Origin: Saccharomycopsis crataegensis
Taxonomy: Eukaryota; Ascomycota; Saccharomycetes; Ascoideales; Saccharomycopsidaceae
NCBI RefSeq assembly: GCF_037102585.1
Contig: NW_027043829.1
Coordinates: 3,224,001 to 3,288,000, forward strand
Direction: 5' to 3'
DNA: 64,000 nt
Shown piece by piece: positions 41,966 through 51,385 of the stretch. Both the position numbers and the translations under genes were made by a program. Under the pieces are notes generated by a model. It was not told the DNA's origin. It worked only from the letters and a program-made list of their open reading frames with translations, and searched no databases. The stretch's first letter is position 1. Each line of letters opens with the position of its first letter.

Positions 41966-42802
41966 AGAATTTGAAAAAAGTAGGATCATGGGTCTAAAAA
42001 TCCTTGGGAGTTTCCATTTTTTCTTACCACTGGCCTTCTTCTCTCTTTTCCCCCTTTCTTTTTCTTAGTTATTTTTTCCCCATAATTTTTGAGTGTATTT
42101 GTGGTTTCCAACCTATCATAGAATAGAAGCCAAAACAAACCTTTAGCTGTGATTTCTTATCAATTATTTATCTTTTCGTATTTTCTCCTCCTATGTTTTT
42201 TTTTCTGACTTTTCTGATTTTTTTTTATTATTATTTATCTTTTTTTTTCCCTGTGTCAAATTCAGTGTACTTCAAAATTTCACATTGTTAAATTTGTAGA
42301 TTAACAGATATGGAAAAGAGATAAAGAATTAAAATAAGGAATGAGAAATACTAATCTTCAATCTTTGTGAAAGATCTTAAAACAAGCAAAGAGATTAGCA
42401 TACGTTTAGCTCATGTTATATTTGAAAATATTATGACCACAAATTTTTTCCAAGGGTTTTTATCCTTCGAAAAATCTCACCAGTTCAAAACATAGTAAAC
42501 AAATACTCACAGTTTACATGTTCCACTATTTGATAATTCTCACTCTAAATGATATAACAAAATAATAATACATAAATAAGCATACACAAGAAGTAAACAA
42601 AAATAATTAAGAATATAATATATCAGGACTACTTCTAAGAGTTCATTTGAAACCTATATTATATCTCTAGACCCACTTCTATATGATCACTCTGATAATT
42701 CTAAAAAAAGATACTTCTTCTCTTTCACAAAACATGTTTTCTTTTGATAAAAACAATAAGCTTTTATCAATTCAAATATTTTAAGGTGTATTTTAGGGTC
42801 TT
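41966..42802. other. Intergenic stretch between convergent pheromone and Zn2Cys6 genes
   Basis: The stretch holds T-rich runs (42050-42250) and AT-rich DNA. No gene or RNA was recognised. Confidence 0.5.
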
Positions 42803-45800
42803 CTATGATCCCTTTTGATTCACCCTGAAATTTCCATTGAATAAACTTTGGGTGTCAAATTTCTTCTTCTTATATGGTGGCACACTATCTCCACTATCAC
42901 TGTTATTGTCATCCTCATTTTTGATGCTGATATTATTTCTAACATTTCCAAAGTTGTCGTGCCCGCCAAAACCACCATTATCATTAGTTGCACCGTTATC
43001 CTCACTGACATTCATCGCCAAAGTATTTAGGGTTTCGAGATCTGCAAAGATTTGGTTTGTGGTGGAGTTGAACTTCTTTGTACCAAAGTTATTATTCAAG
43101 AAATCATTTGCCATGAATTGATGCATATCATTAACAGACCCATTTTCTTCATTCCAATTACTAATATTGTTAATCATATCATTAGCTCGATCGGTGAAGG
43201 GAATTTGAAGCCCACTACCACTTAAAAGATTGCTCATTCCAAGTGGGGTTTGAAGCTGACCAAAAGAAAATCCATTCACGGCATTGACGTTGTTGCTGGA
43301 GCCAGGATCAATGAAATGATTACCGTAGCTATTAGGAGAATTGAAGAACGTTGTCGTTGTAGTTTCACTGTTATCATTATTACCGTCCCAATGATTAGCG
43401 GGATAATTAGTGGACCCGGTATTGTTGAAGAGTCCCGCTGATGGTACGGTGCTTCCATTTTGTGTGTGCCCAATACCGAAAATATCTCCGTAAGCGAAAC
43501 CACTGTAATTTGATGTATTGCCGCCATCTTTGGAGGCACCTAATTCCGCTACGAGTGTCTTTTGCAGTTTTGCTACCTCATTAACTTGTTTTATTTTTTT
43601 TTGATTCTCTTTATTGGCTTTCTGCCTCTGTCTCTGTGTATTCTTTTTCCCCTCAGGAGTTTCACCAATAGCAATTAACAAGTGACTCAAACTTTTCGGT
43701 ACTGTGGATTTCTCAAGTGCCCCTCTTTTCCGTTTATTTTCCTCTTTCTCCTTCTGTAGCTGCTGCTTGAACTTTGAAGTTAATGTTTTGCTTGATAAAC
43801 CATGATAGTCTGGAATGATGTCATAATGTGTCACTGGCCTTCGTACCACCGCTGGTGGCATCACCTCTGATTCAATCTTCACTGAAGCCGAGTCATTTTT
43901 ACTTTCATTATTTTCTTCATTCGGCTTCCCATTTTCTTTAATGTTACCATTCGACAACTGATGATTCTGATTCCAAGTTTTCATAGTCTCATTTCCAACT
44001 CTTTTCTTTATAGTATTTGAGTCATAGGTATTGGTTTTTTTATTATTATACATCAACTCTGTAGAATCAGCCCCACACCGCTCAACCAAGCTTCTACATG
44101 TAGATCTCGATAATTCATCAAACGTATCACGAAAAACAATTGCATATTTCGACCGTTCAGCCATGACAAACAAGCAGATACTGCATGCTTTCAAATCATC
44201 TAAACTGGTAAACACTTCAGGCGTCATGACTAGTCTAGTGTGCTTCGCTTTGTCTCCTAGCAAGCGCCTTCTTTTGTCTTCAATATTACGGGTCAACCAT
44301 AAGCAATAAATCAACGTCACTCCTGCGACAAAAACATTATTGATAGCAAGGATTGAGTGCCCATAAACGGTTTTTTGATGAAATACTTTGAAAAGTTGAC
44401 AAATTTGCCCAGCTGCCGCTTGACATTCTTTGAGAAGTCTATCTTCCGGTTGCATTAATTCCAAATATGGTTGAATCAATACCCTCACTGTTCTGAAATA
44501 ATATAGCGCAAGAGTAGCTTGCTCCACTTGGTTCATAATCACAGTACATTCTTTTCTCCAGTTCTGTAACTGATCAAAATAATATTCCACCAATGGTAGT
44601 TCTGAGACCGTGGAAACTTGGGAATTTGAGCCAACAATATTGAGAGATTCCATAGCTTTCGCCTCAATACGCTTCAATTTGATAGCTTGATTAATGTACA
44701 AAACGGCCTCTGTACCATTGGATAGTCCAGGACTGGAATTCTCTGTAAAATCTTTCACAAAATTAGTTTTCGCCGGATCATCCTCAAATAGCGGAATATC
44801 TGGATCAATACTTTTTTCTGGGAAATTGAATGGCTTCCCTACTGATACCGAAATTAATCTGTCAAGCAAATAAACACACCAAAAGCATTTCATTTTCTTA
44901 AGTCGCTCGTCATCTTCCCGACAACTCAAGTATGAAGAATACTTATGAAGATCGAGCTTTACTGCCAATTTCATGGCATCGCCAATTAAACGATATATCT
45001 CCGCAGCATCACGATCGCATCTAATTAAACACAAGATTACTAGCAAATAAATTTCAATCTGTTGGTAGGGGTCAGTGACTTTGCACTTGGATAAACTTCG
45101 AAGAGCAGTGGAAAATAGCCGGAGCGGCGCTAAATGTTTGTAGTCTCCGGTAGTTTTCAAAATGAATGAGTTTAAACTATAAATCAACCACATTCGACAA
45201 CACGAGAAATAAAAATAGTTCAGATCGTTCATAAAACCAGCTAATTTTTGGCCTTGATAGGCATTATAAAAATCCATAACTTCTTTTTCATTAAGAAAGG
45301 GAAATTTAATCTGAAACCTGATAAAGTGCGTATCAATTAGTGTTCTTGAGAGTTGATCATCGACAACGTATTCTGGATCGTACTTGAGGATTTCTTTGAA
45401 ATCATATTTCCCGAGGATGGTTTCGCTCAAATCAATAGGCCCTGCCAACGAGATTGAGAGACCATTGCTTGGTGGCAAATCAGGCATGATTTTATGAGTA
45501 TTATTTGCCGAAGAGGGATTCAATGGTTTAACCACAGGAGGGGGAGTTTGAGAATCAAATGGCCTTGAAGGGTTGATGATTTTCCCGTGGGCGTCAAACT
45601 CGGGAATTTGACGCATCGGATCATTCATTAATGAAAAAGTAGGGATTTCCAAAGAGTTGACAATATCATCTGCTATTCCCGGGTCAAAAGTATTAGTTCG
45701 CTGTAGCGATAATGATGAACTACTAGTGGGTTCAGTCATAGTCTCAGTCTTAATAGTATTAGTAATGAACGCATCATCATTGGTCATAGTTTGCAGACTG

Positions 45801-46211
45801 GTTTCGTGATTTTCAATATATGGGGTCATTTTTTTGTATTTTGATAGCGCTCCACTTTTAAAATTTCCTGACAGATCATCAATCATACTCTCAAGGTACT
45901 GGATTCTTCTCTCCAAAACTATAGTATATTCATCTTTTATCGGAGCATCGACCGAATATTTTTCGGGCTGGACGCACTTGACCCCAGCTTTGAGACACGT
46001 TGTACAGCTGGGAAGTCTATGATCACATTTCTGTCTACCTAAGTGTTAGTTTCTTTTTCGCTGATAAGCTCCAATTTTCAAGAATTGAATTGAATCACAC
46101 ATACTTCCGTTTTTGACAAAGCAAACAGGATCTCAGTCTGCTCTTCTTATCTCCGGATGCTTTGGACACCATCAGCTCCAGAGCCAGCAGTCCCTTTGAC
46201 TTCTTTGCCAT
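42803..46211 (-). CDS. Zn2Cys6 transcription factor, spliced within the zinc cluster
   Basis: Exon 1 (46105-46211) and exon 2 (42803-46034) join to give 1112 residues. The splice falls inside the DNA-binding cluster and restores C29-x2-C32-x6-C39-x6-C46-x2-C49-x6-C56 (CLLCQKRKQKC...CTTCLKAGVKC). A coiled-coil dimer element follows (LERRIQYLESMIDDL). The middle-homology region lies at roughly 210-620, with CFWCVYLLDRLISVSVGKPF as its signature. The C-terminal third is Asn- and Ser-rich and probably activates. Exon 1 holds five CTG codons; read as Ser it gives SKGSSASES before the cluster. The target genes and the ortholog are not recognised. Annotation without the intron would lose the zinc cluster. 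Confidence 0.88.
46035..46104 (-). other. Intron inside the zinc-cluster coding region
   Basis: The intron is 70 bases long on the minus strand, with 5' site GTATGT (46099-46104), an ACTAAC branch and 3' site GTAG (46035-46038). The upstream TTAG would bring a stop into frame and the downstream ACAG would shift the frame, so GTAG is the only site that completes the cluster. Confidence 0.88.
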
Positions 46212-47341
46212 GTTTATGTACCTATTTGTTGTTTTGGATTATGAAACTGTTGGTCCTCCTCACAATCGCTGTCTGATCGTAGATGTTTCTTTGTAATATA
46301 AATGCAACGGGGAGGAAGGAAAAAAAAAAACGTTCGGCCGGTTAGGTGCCCCACAATCACCTACCCACTCGTATAAGGGTTATCGTGAGCATAATAATAG
46401 TGTGATAATGTCAAGGAAATATTCATGAAGGGGAATAGTCGATGCTGTTAATGTGTTCTGGAAGTTATGTGATCTTTTTTTCCTGCTCAAATTGACCGTT
46501 GTTTCGAAAGTGAGCTTGTGATTCCCAGAAAAGTGTCTACTATTGATGATTCCATTTCTCTTTCCGAATATCATATGCCATGCTAGTCTAAAATGCTTTC
46601 AAATAGTAGTAGAGAGCATATAGCATAAGAAGAAACACAAACTAGAGAATTTTGACCAATCCAGAAAATAGTAATCACACAAATCTTTTGGGGTCTTCAG
46701 GAGTCTCAGATAGATAAAGTTTCCCCCCATCTCGGAATCCGGGATCGCGGCCACCATGCACCCCAGATTATTTATCATCTTGAGTATATGAATACACCAC
46801 AGAGAGTCAGCAAAGCTCACACAAGCAAGGGCCTACGCAGTCAGATAGCATCATCATAAATATAGATTAGAAAAGTAAAAAAGAAGAAAAGAAAAGCGTA
46901 CCAATATTAGCAAAAACAGTGAATAAGGAAATTAGAAATATTTATGATGGTTTCATAAAGGATCGTGACACAGCTTTGACAACATTAAAAACAACGAAAA
47001 CAACAAAAATAAAGTGAAAATTAACTGAACATAGAATGAATAAGGAATTAAGAAGTAGGACTGAAACTGAAATATTGAATAATAAGTTCTAATTGAAAAT
47101 GAAACAGCCAAAAAAAAAACCTGGAGGAAAAAAACAAACCAAATAAACATAAAACCAATAATTAAAGATAGATATAGAAAATCAAAATGTCAATAGACGA
47201 AAAGTGATAGTAAGGAAGATGGAAATAGTAGAACCAAGACCTTGAAGTTTCATAGATTTATAAAGGGAAAGAAAAGGAAGAAAAAGAAAAAATCGTATCA
47301 AAAAATAAACATCAAAAAAAAAAAAAATTAAGCCGGTAATA
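46212..47341. other. Intergenic stretch, A-rich on the right
   Basis: The left part is promoter of the Zn2Cys6 gene and contains TCGGCCGGT (46334-46342), a CGG/CCG palindrome of the kind such factors bind. The right part, from 46840, is A-rich and probably the 3' region of the bHLH gene. Short frames here are not convincing. Confidence 0.45.
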
Positions 47342-48622
47342 TCACACAGTCATACCATCATTACATGATAGGATTTCAATTCCATTCACAACGCACAACT
47401 CTTTCAATTTCTTGTTCAAATTGCTCAATTTCTCGATCTCATTTCCAGTAATATCGAGAACCACAAATTTAGACATTTTAGCCCCACCAGCCTTACCATG
47501 CCCTTTGCGATGGTTACTGTTTTGTTCATGTTGTTTTTGAAGATCTTCCAATGGTAGTCTGGCAACAAGATCATCAAAAGCGGTCTTGATTAAGAGACGA
47601 CGCTTTTTCTCAGACAGAGTATGGTTAAAACGCTTTTCTTGTTCTGAAAGGAGGCGTTTGCGAGGACGGCGTTTAGGCGGAGGTGCGGATTTGATGACGG
47701 GGGAAGGTTTAAGAGATTGTACAAGCGGGGTTGCGGAAGATGAGCAGTCTGGTTTGGAATTTCTATCAGATGGAGGTTGCTTTGGGCTATTTGAACCAAG
47801 ATGAGGAGTGTAAGAAGAGTCAATTGGGGTAGCACTAGAAACGTAGATGTGGTCCAGATTTTTGCTGGTTGAAGGAAGAATGGAAGAAGTAGCAGTGCTT
47901 ACTTCTTCAACTTCATTGGAAGAAAAATCTTCTGGATAACCGAGGCTATTGATTAAACGATCGAGTTCGTTTTGATCATCTGTATCAACAAGGAAATCAT
48001 CTAAGAAGCCTTGTAACGCATTAGTTTCATTTTCAGAGAGAATTTCCTGACGCAGAGCATTTGAATGTTGGTGATTACTATTGATAAGATTTCTGTTGCT
48101 ATTGGCTCTATTGTTGGTGCTTCTGTTGATACTATTTGTGGCACTGTTACTATTTTCGGTAAGATTGGCAAGCTGACCATGATATTCCAAGTGGTTATCC
48201 TTTCCAAAGAGAGAGCTAGTATTGTGAGCACTCATCTCTCTCAATAACTGACCCGATGATCTTGATTTTTGGAGCATCAAGTTTTGTTGTTGCATTTGGC
48301 GTAGCTGTTCAAGCTGTAGCTCTACGTACTGAGCTTGAATTTGGGTAAGGGCGTCGTATGCACTTTCAAAATCAGTAAGATCAGTGTCATCTAAGGCGTG
48401 GATGTTGGCGACGTCTATACTGGGCGGAAGCGATACGTTGGTGCTTAGAGACGAGCCGGTAGTCGATGGTGGTGCTGTGGGAGAAAAGGCAAAAACAGGA
48501 GAAGAAGCAATCTTATAATCTGGGATAGATCTCAACTTTGATTGATAACGGTCTGGATATTCCAGAGATGGTGATCTGCTATTGGGAGGGCTGCTCAATT
48601 GAGGTTGTTGAGGTTGGTACAT
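47342..48622 (-). CDS. bHLH transcription factor, Ino4-like
   Basis: Starting at the ATG at 48620-48622 (MYQPQQPQLSS) the protein has 426 residues; the open frame extends further but has a poor, hydrophobic N-terminus. The bHLH lies near residues 322-412: the basic region is KRFNHTLSEKKRR, helix 1 is LLIKTAFDDLVARLP, a loop of about 25 residues contains a His/Gly-rich stretch, and helix 2 is KFVVLDITGNEIEKLSNLNKKL. RFNHTLSEKKRR recalls RINHVSSEKKRR of Ino4, which with Ino2 drives phospholipid genes. The protein is much longer than yeast Ino4 (151 residues) and has Ser/Asn/Gln-rich arms, so the assignment is tentative. UASINO-like and E-box sites lie upstream. Confidence 0.78.
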   Translation of the reverse strand: MYQPQQPQLSSPPNSRSPSLEYPDRYQSKLRSIPDYKIASSPVFAFSPTAPPSTTGSSLSTNVSLPPSIDVANIHALDDTDLTDFESAYDALTQIQAQYVELQLEQLRQMQQQNLMLQKSRSSGQLLREMSAHNTSSLFGKDNHLEYHGQLANLTENSNSATNSINRSTNNRANSNRNLINSNHQHSNALRQEILSENETNALQGFLDDFLVDTDDQNELDRLINSLGYPEDFSSNEVEEVSTATSSILPSTSKNLDHIYVSSATPIDSSYTPHLGSNSPKQPPSDRNSKPDCSSSATPLVQSLKPSPVIKSAPPPKRRPRKRLLSEQEKRFNHTLSEKKRRLLIKTAFDDLVARLPLEDLQKQHEQNSNHRKGHGKAGGAKMSKFVVLDITGNEIEKLSNLNKKLKELCVVNGIEILSCNDGMTV

Positions 48623-48933
48623 GTCTTTGCAATGATAATAATGATGTTGAGAGGCATCACCAGAGTCAAAAATTGTTATATATGAGATGATGTGATGCGA
48701 AGCGATGAGATGAGATGAGATATGCGATGCGATGAGATAAAAAAAATATAAACTGAAACAAGTCAAATAATTATGAGGCGATGATGTAACAGTGGTTCCA
48801 TAAATAGAGTAACAGCAGGCGAAGCTTTCATATGTTTGTACCAAAACGTTTGACTGATCTGATTACGGCTTGTGAAAACACAGCGATCGTTTACTTTTTT
48901 GGGGGGAAGGGGACGAACATCCCAGCCGTCAAC

Positions 48934-48977
48934 TTTCACATGCGCAATTCCTTGCCCAGAAAACACATCATCACGTG
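48934..48977. promoter_or_regulatory. UASINO-like site and E-box upstream of the bHLH gene
   Basis: TTTCACATG at 48934-48942 is the reverse of CATGTGAAA, nine of the ten bases of the Ino2/Ino4 element CATGTGAAAT. A palindromic E-box CACGTG lies at 48972-48977. Both are 310-355 bases upstream of the start of a bHLH gene, so autoregulation is possible. Confidence 0.5.
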
Positions 48978-49600
48978 CTGAGAAGACACAGGATGCCCAA
49001 CATGGCGATAAGCCAAATTGGCACTATAATGTAATATAATATATATCGTTATTGAGGTCTTACCAAGATATATGGGGATAGGTCTCGGTTATCCACAATC
49101 AATAAACCAAACTGCCTTGTCTGTGTCCGATTTCCAAGGTCCCGCTCTTCACACAGTGTATATGACACTCATTACGTCCAATAACGAAAAGTGAGCATAC
49201 CCAAAGGGATATCTCAAGGCAAAAAATCAATGCCCTGGTAATCCTCCAGAATAAAGCGTCACCATTCACTCAATCACCTGAGGTATTTGACATTTTGGCA
49301 ACCCAGTCTCTTCGTAAATGATTTTTTACCCTGCCGTAGAACTTTGATCGTTAACATGAAGCCTCATTCCTGTTATAGGTCACTAATCGACCAACAACCA
49401 CTGTAAGACCAGCTTATTTATCGTTGATCCTTGTGCTGACCAGTGTACAATTATCCTCCATATATAAGGAAGGTAGGGTCTGGTAACAGTTATTATTGAT
49501 GTACAAGACCATGCTTCGTCATCTTCGTAAATATTGATTCTTCTCAGCTATATAAAAAGCACTGCCAAATAAAAAAAATAACTCAAAATAGAAAATCAAA
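48978..49600. other. Intergenic stretch downstream of the SDR gene
   Basis: AT-rich DNA in which no gene was recognised. It contains TATATAAAAAG (49550-49560), but no frame follows it on the plus strand. Confidence 0.45.
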
Positions 49601-50455
49601 TCACATATCAGGATTATCAGTAGAAAAAGTAACATTTTTATACTTCTTCATCTCTTCAAGCTCATCAGCGAAAACCCCATTCTTTCTTTCATAAGTATAT
49701 TCCCCCAAAGCAAGTACACAAGGTATTGACTCTTTAAATTCTTCTTCACGATGTGCCAATTTAACCAATGCCTTCCCAAATCTATTCGGATCCCCACTAG
49801 CTTGGTTAATATGACTAAAAAACATATCAACCATCTTTCTTGACTCATCGTAGTCTTTAATTGTGCTTCGATCTTTGAAAACCCCTTGTTCGGAATAGTT
49901 TTTCACTATTGGAGTTCTAAATGGCCCAGGCTCAACCACTATAACCCTGATTCCAAATTCCTTAACTTCTGAATCAATTGAAGCACTGAGCTTCTTGATA
50001 GCAGCCTTAGTAGATCCATAAATCCCGCTAATTGGGTCAGACCCAAAAGCAGCAACGCTACCGACATTGATGATAAGCCCTGATTTTTGGGAACGCAAAT
50101 AAGGCAAAAACCCTTGGAGAACTTTAATCGGAGCAAAAACATTGACTTGATATTGGTTTTCAATAGTTGGATAGTCGATTTCTTCAAAAATTCCAATTTC
50201 ACCATATCCTGCATTATTAACCACAACATCGATTGGCCCATGCTTTTTGAAGACATCGGAGATTATCGAATTTATCACTTGGGGCGAATCACTTGAGTTA
50301 AACGTAAGAGGAATGGCCCCCTGGGAGACAATTTCCGCCAATCTAGATGATTCACGGGAGGTCCCAATAACCTTGTCACCTTTAGCAAGGGCAGTTTTTG
50401 CTAGTGCTAACCCTAGCCCAGAAGAAGCGCCGGTAATAAACCAGGTTAGTGTCAT
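49601..50455 (-). CDS. Short-chain dehydrogenase/reductase, substrate unknown
   Basis: The protein has 284 residues from the ATG at 50453-50455 (MTLTWFITGASSGLG); the frame upstream of it lacks an ATG. It is a classical SDR. The nucleotide-binding motif is G9-ASSGLG, then NNAG at 80-83, catalytic Ser133 in VGSVAAF, and Tyr146 and Lys150 in YGSTK. The segment VVEPGPFRTP after the active site is typical of fungal and bacterial members related to uncharacterised ketoreductases. There is no transmembrane or targeting signal. The Arg near the end of the second strand (GTSRES) suggests NADPH preference. The reaction cannot be named. Confidence 0.88.
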   Translation of the reverse strand: MTLTWFITGASSGLGLALAKTALAKGDKVIGTSRESSRLAEIVSQGAIPLTFNSSDSPQVINSIISDVFKKHGPIDVVVNNAGYGEIGIFEEIDYPTIENQYQVNVFAPIKVLQGFLPYLRSQKSGLIINVGSVAAFGSDPISGIYGSTKAAIKKLSASIDSEVKEFGIRVIVVEPGPFRTPIVKNYSEQGVFKDRSTIKDYDESRKMVDMFFSHINQASGDPNRFGKALVKLAHREEEFKESIPCVLALGEYTYERKNGVFADELEEMKKYKNVTFSTDNPDM

Positions 50456-51385
50456 GGTTGAGAAAGTATTTTTGATGTTAAAATTATGAATAAATATATA
50501 TTGGCAATTCAAAAGGTTCTAATATAAACCAATAACCAAATAGAGAGAGCAAGGGAGATCACCGTTTTATACTTCATTTCCCCTTGCTGCTGCTCCCACC
50601 ATCGTGGGATGGAAAAAGAACAGTAAACTTTAGAGATTATTATTAATCATTATTAAGGTTCATTTCGCCCGAAAGCAACGCATGGGACCCAGCAATGTAC
50701 CATTCCAATAGTTTTGCCCCATTCAACTTGGACTTTATGAGTAATGATTAACCAGTGAATCTGAATTAGGAACTAACACTCAACTATCGTTTTCTAAATA
50801 TACGCTCCACTAAAATGATTCTAAAACCATTGTGAGCCTTCAAGACCAGGGGGAAACTGAAATAAATATTTTCTCCTCCAGTTTAATAGGAAGAGTAGCT
50901 CTGCAGTTCTCTACCCTCTGAGCTCTGAAGTAATTGAAAAAGGGAAACAATAAATGAATGCTAGTCACTATTTTCAATCAAAAAAGAGATTAGCAGTAAA
51001 AGTTAATAATATATATACAAAGGAATAGAGAAGGTCTGGCCCAACACTGTGTAACTGTATACCAACTGCTCGGGCTTCATCGCGTGACAAACTCCAAACA
51101 AAAACAAAAGCAATCGACAAGGGTGCTCGCGTTGAAGGGTTATTTATATCAACTTTCGCCAGCCTTTTTCCCAAATATATTTCCTGGAAACAACAGACAA
51201 AAGAAAGGCAATTGGGAGTTGGATGCTATTTGTCGTTATTTCCTTATGAAATTCTTCGAAGATCTTGCTGCTTTCTCACCTCATCTCATCTCATCTTACA
51301 TTACACTAAAAATTCTTCTGAAAATTTGAGGACCAATTTTTCATAGTTGAAATGATATTAATATAGTGCGAATTTTTAAGAAGAA
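50456..51385. other. Divergent promoter region between SDR and lipase genes
   Basis: It contains CCCCT words (for example near 50580) that could act as stress elements, and a TCATCTCATCTCATC repeat near 51281. No gene was recognised. Confidence 0.45.

Noticed and set aside
41138-41989. A 283-residue open frame on the minus strand and a 306-residue frame on the plus strand over the pheromone gene
   Set aside because: Both are mirror frames of the 87-base repeat; a repeat whose length is a multiple of three keeps all frames open. Only the frame with the signal peptide and Lys-Arg sites makes sense.
46380-47150. Three minus-strand frames of 64-73 residues
   Set aside because: They lie in the A/T-rich gap between the Zn2Cys6 and bHLH genes, without conserved motifs, splice signals or protein-like composition.
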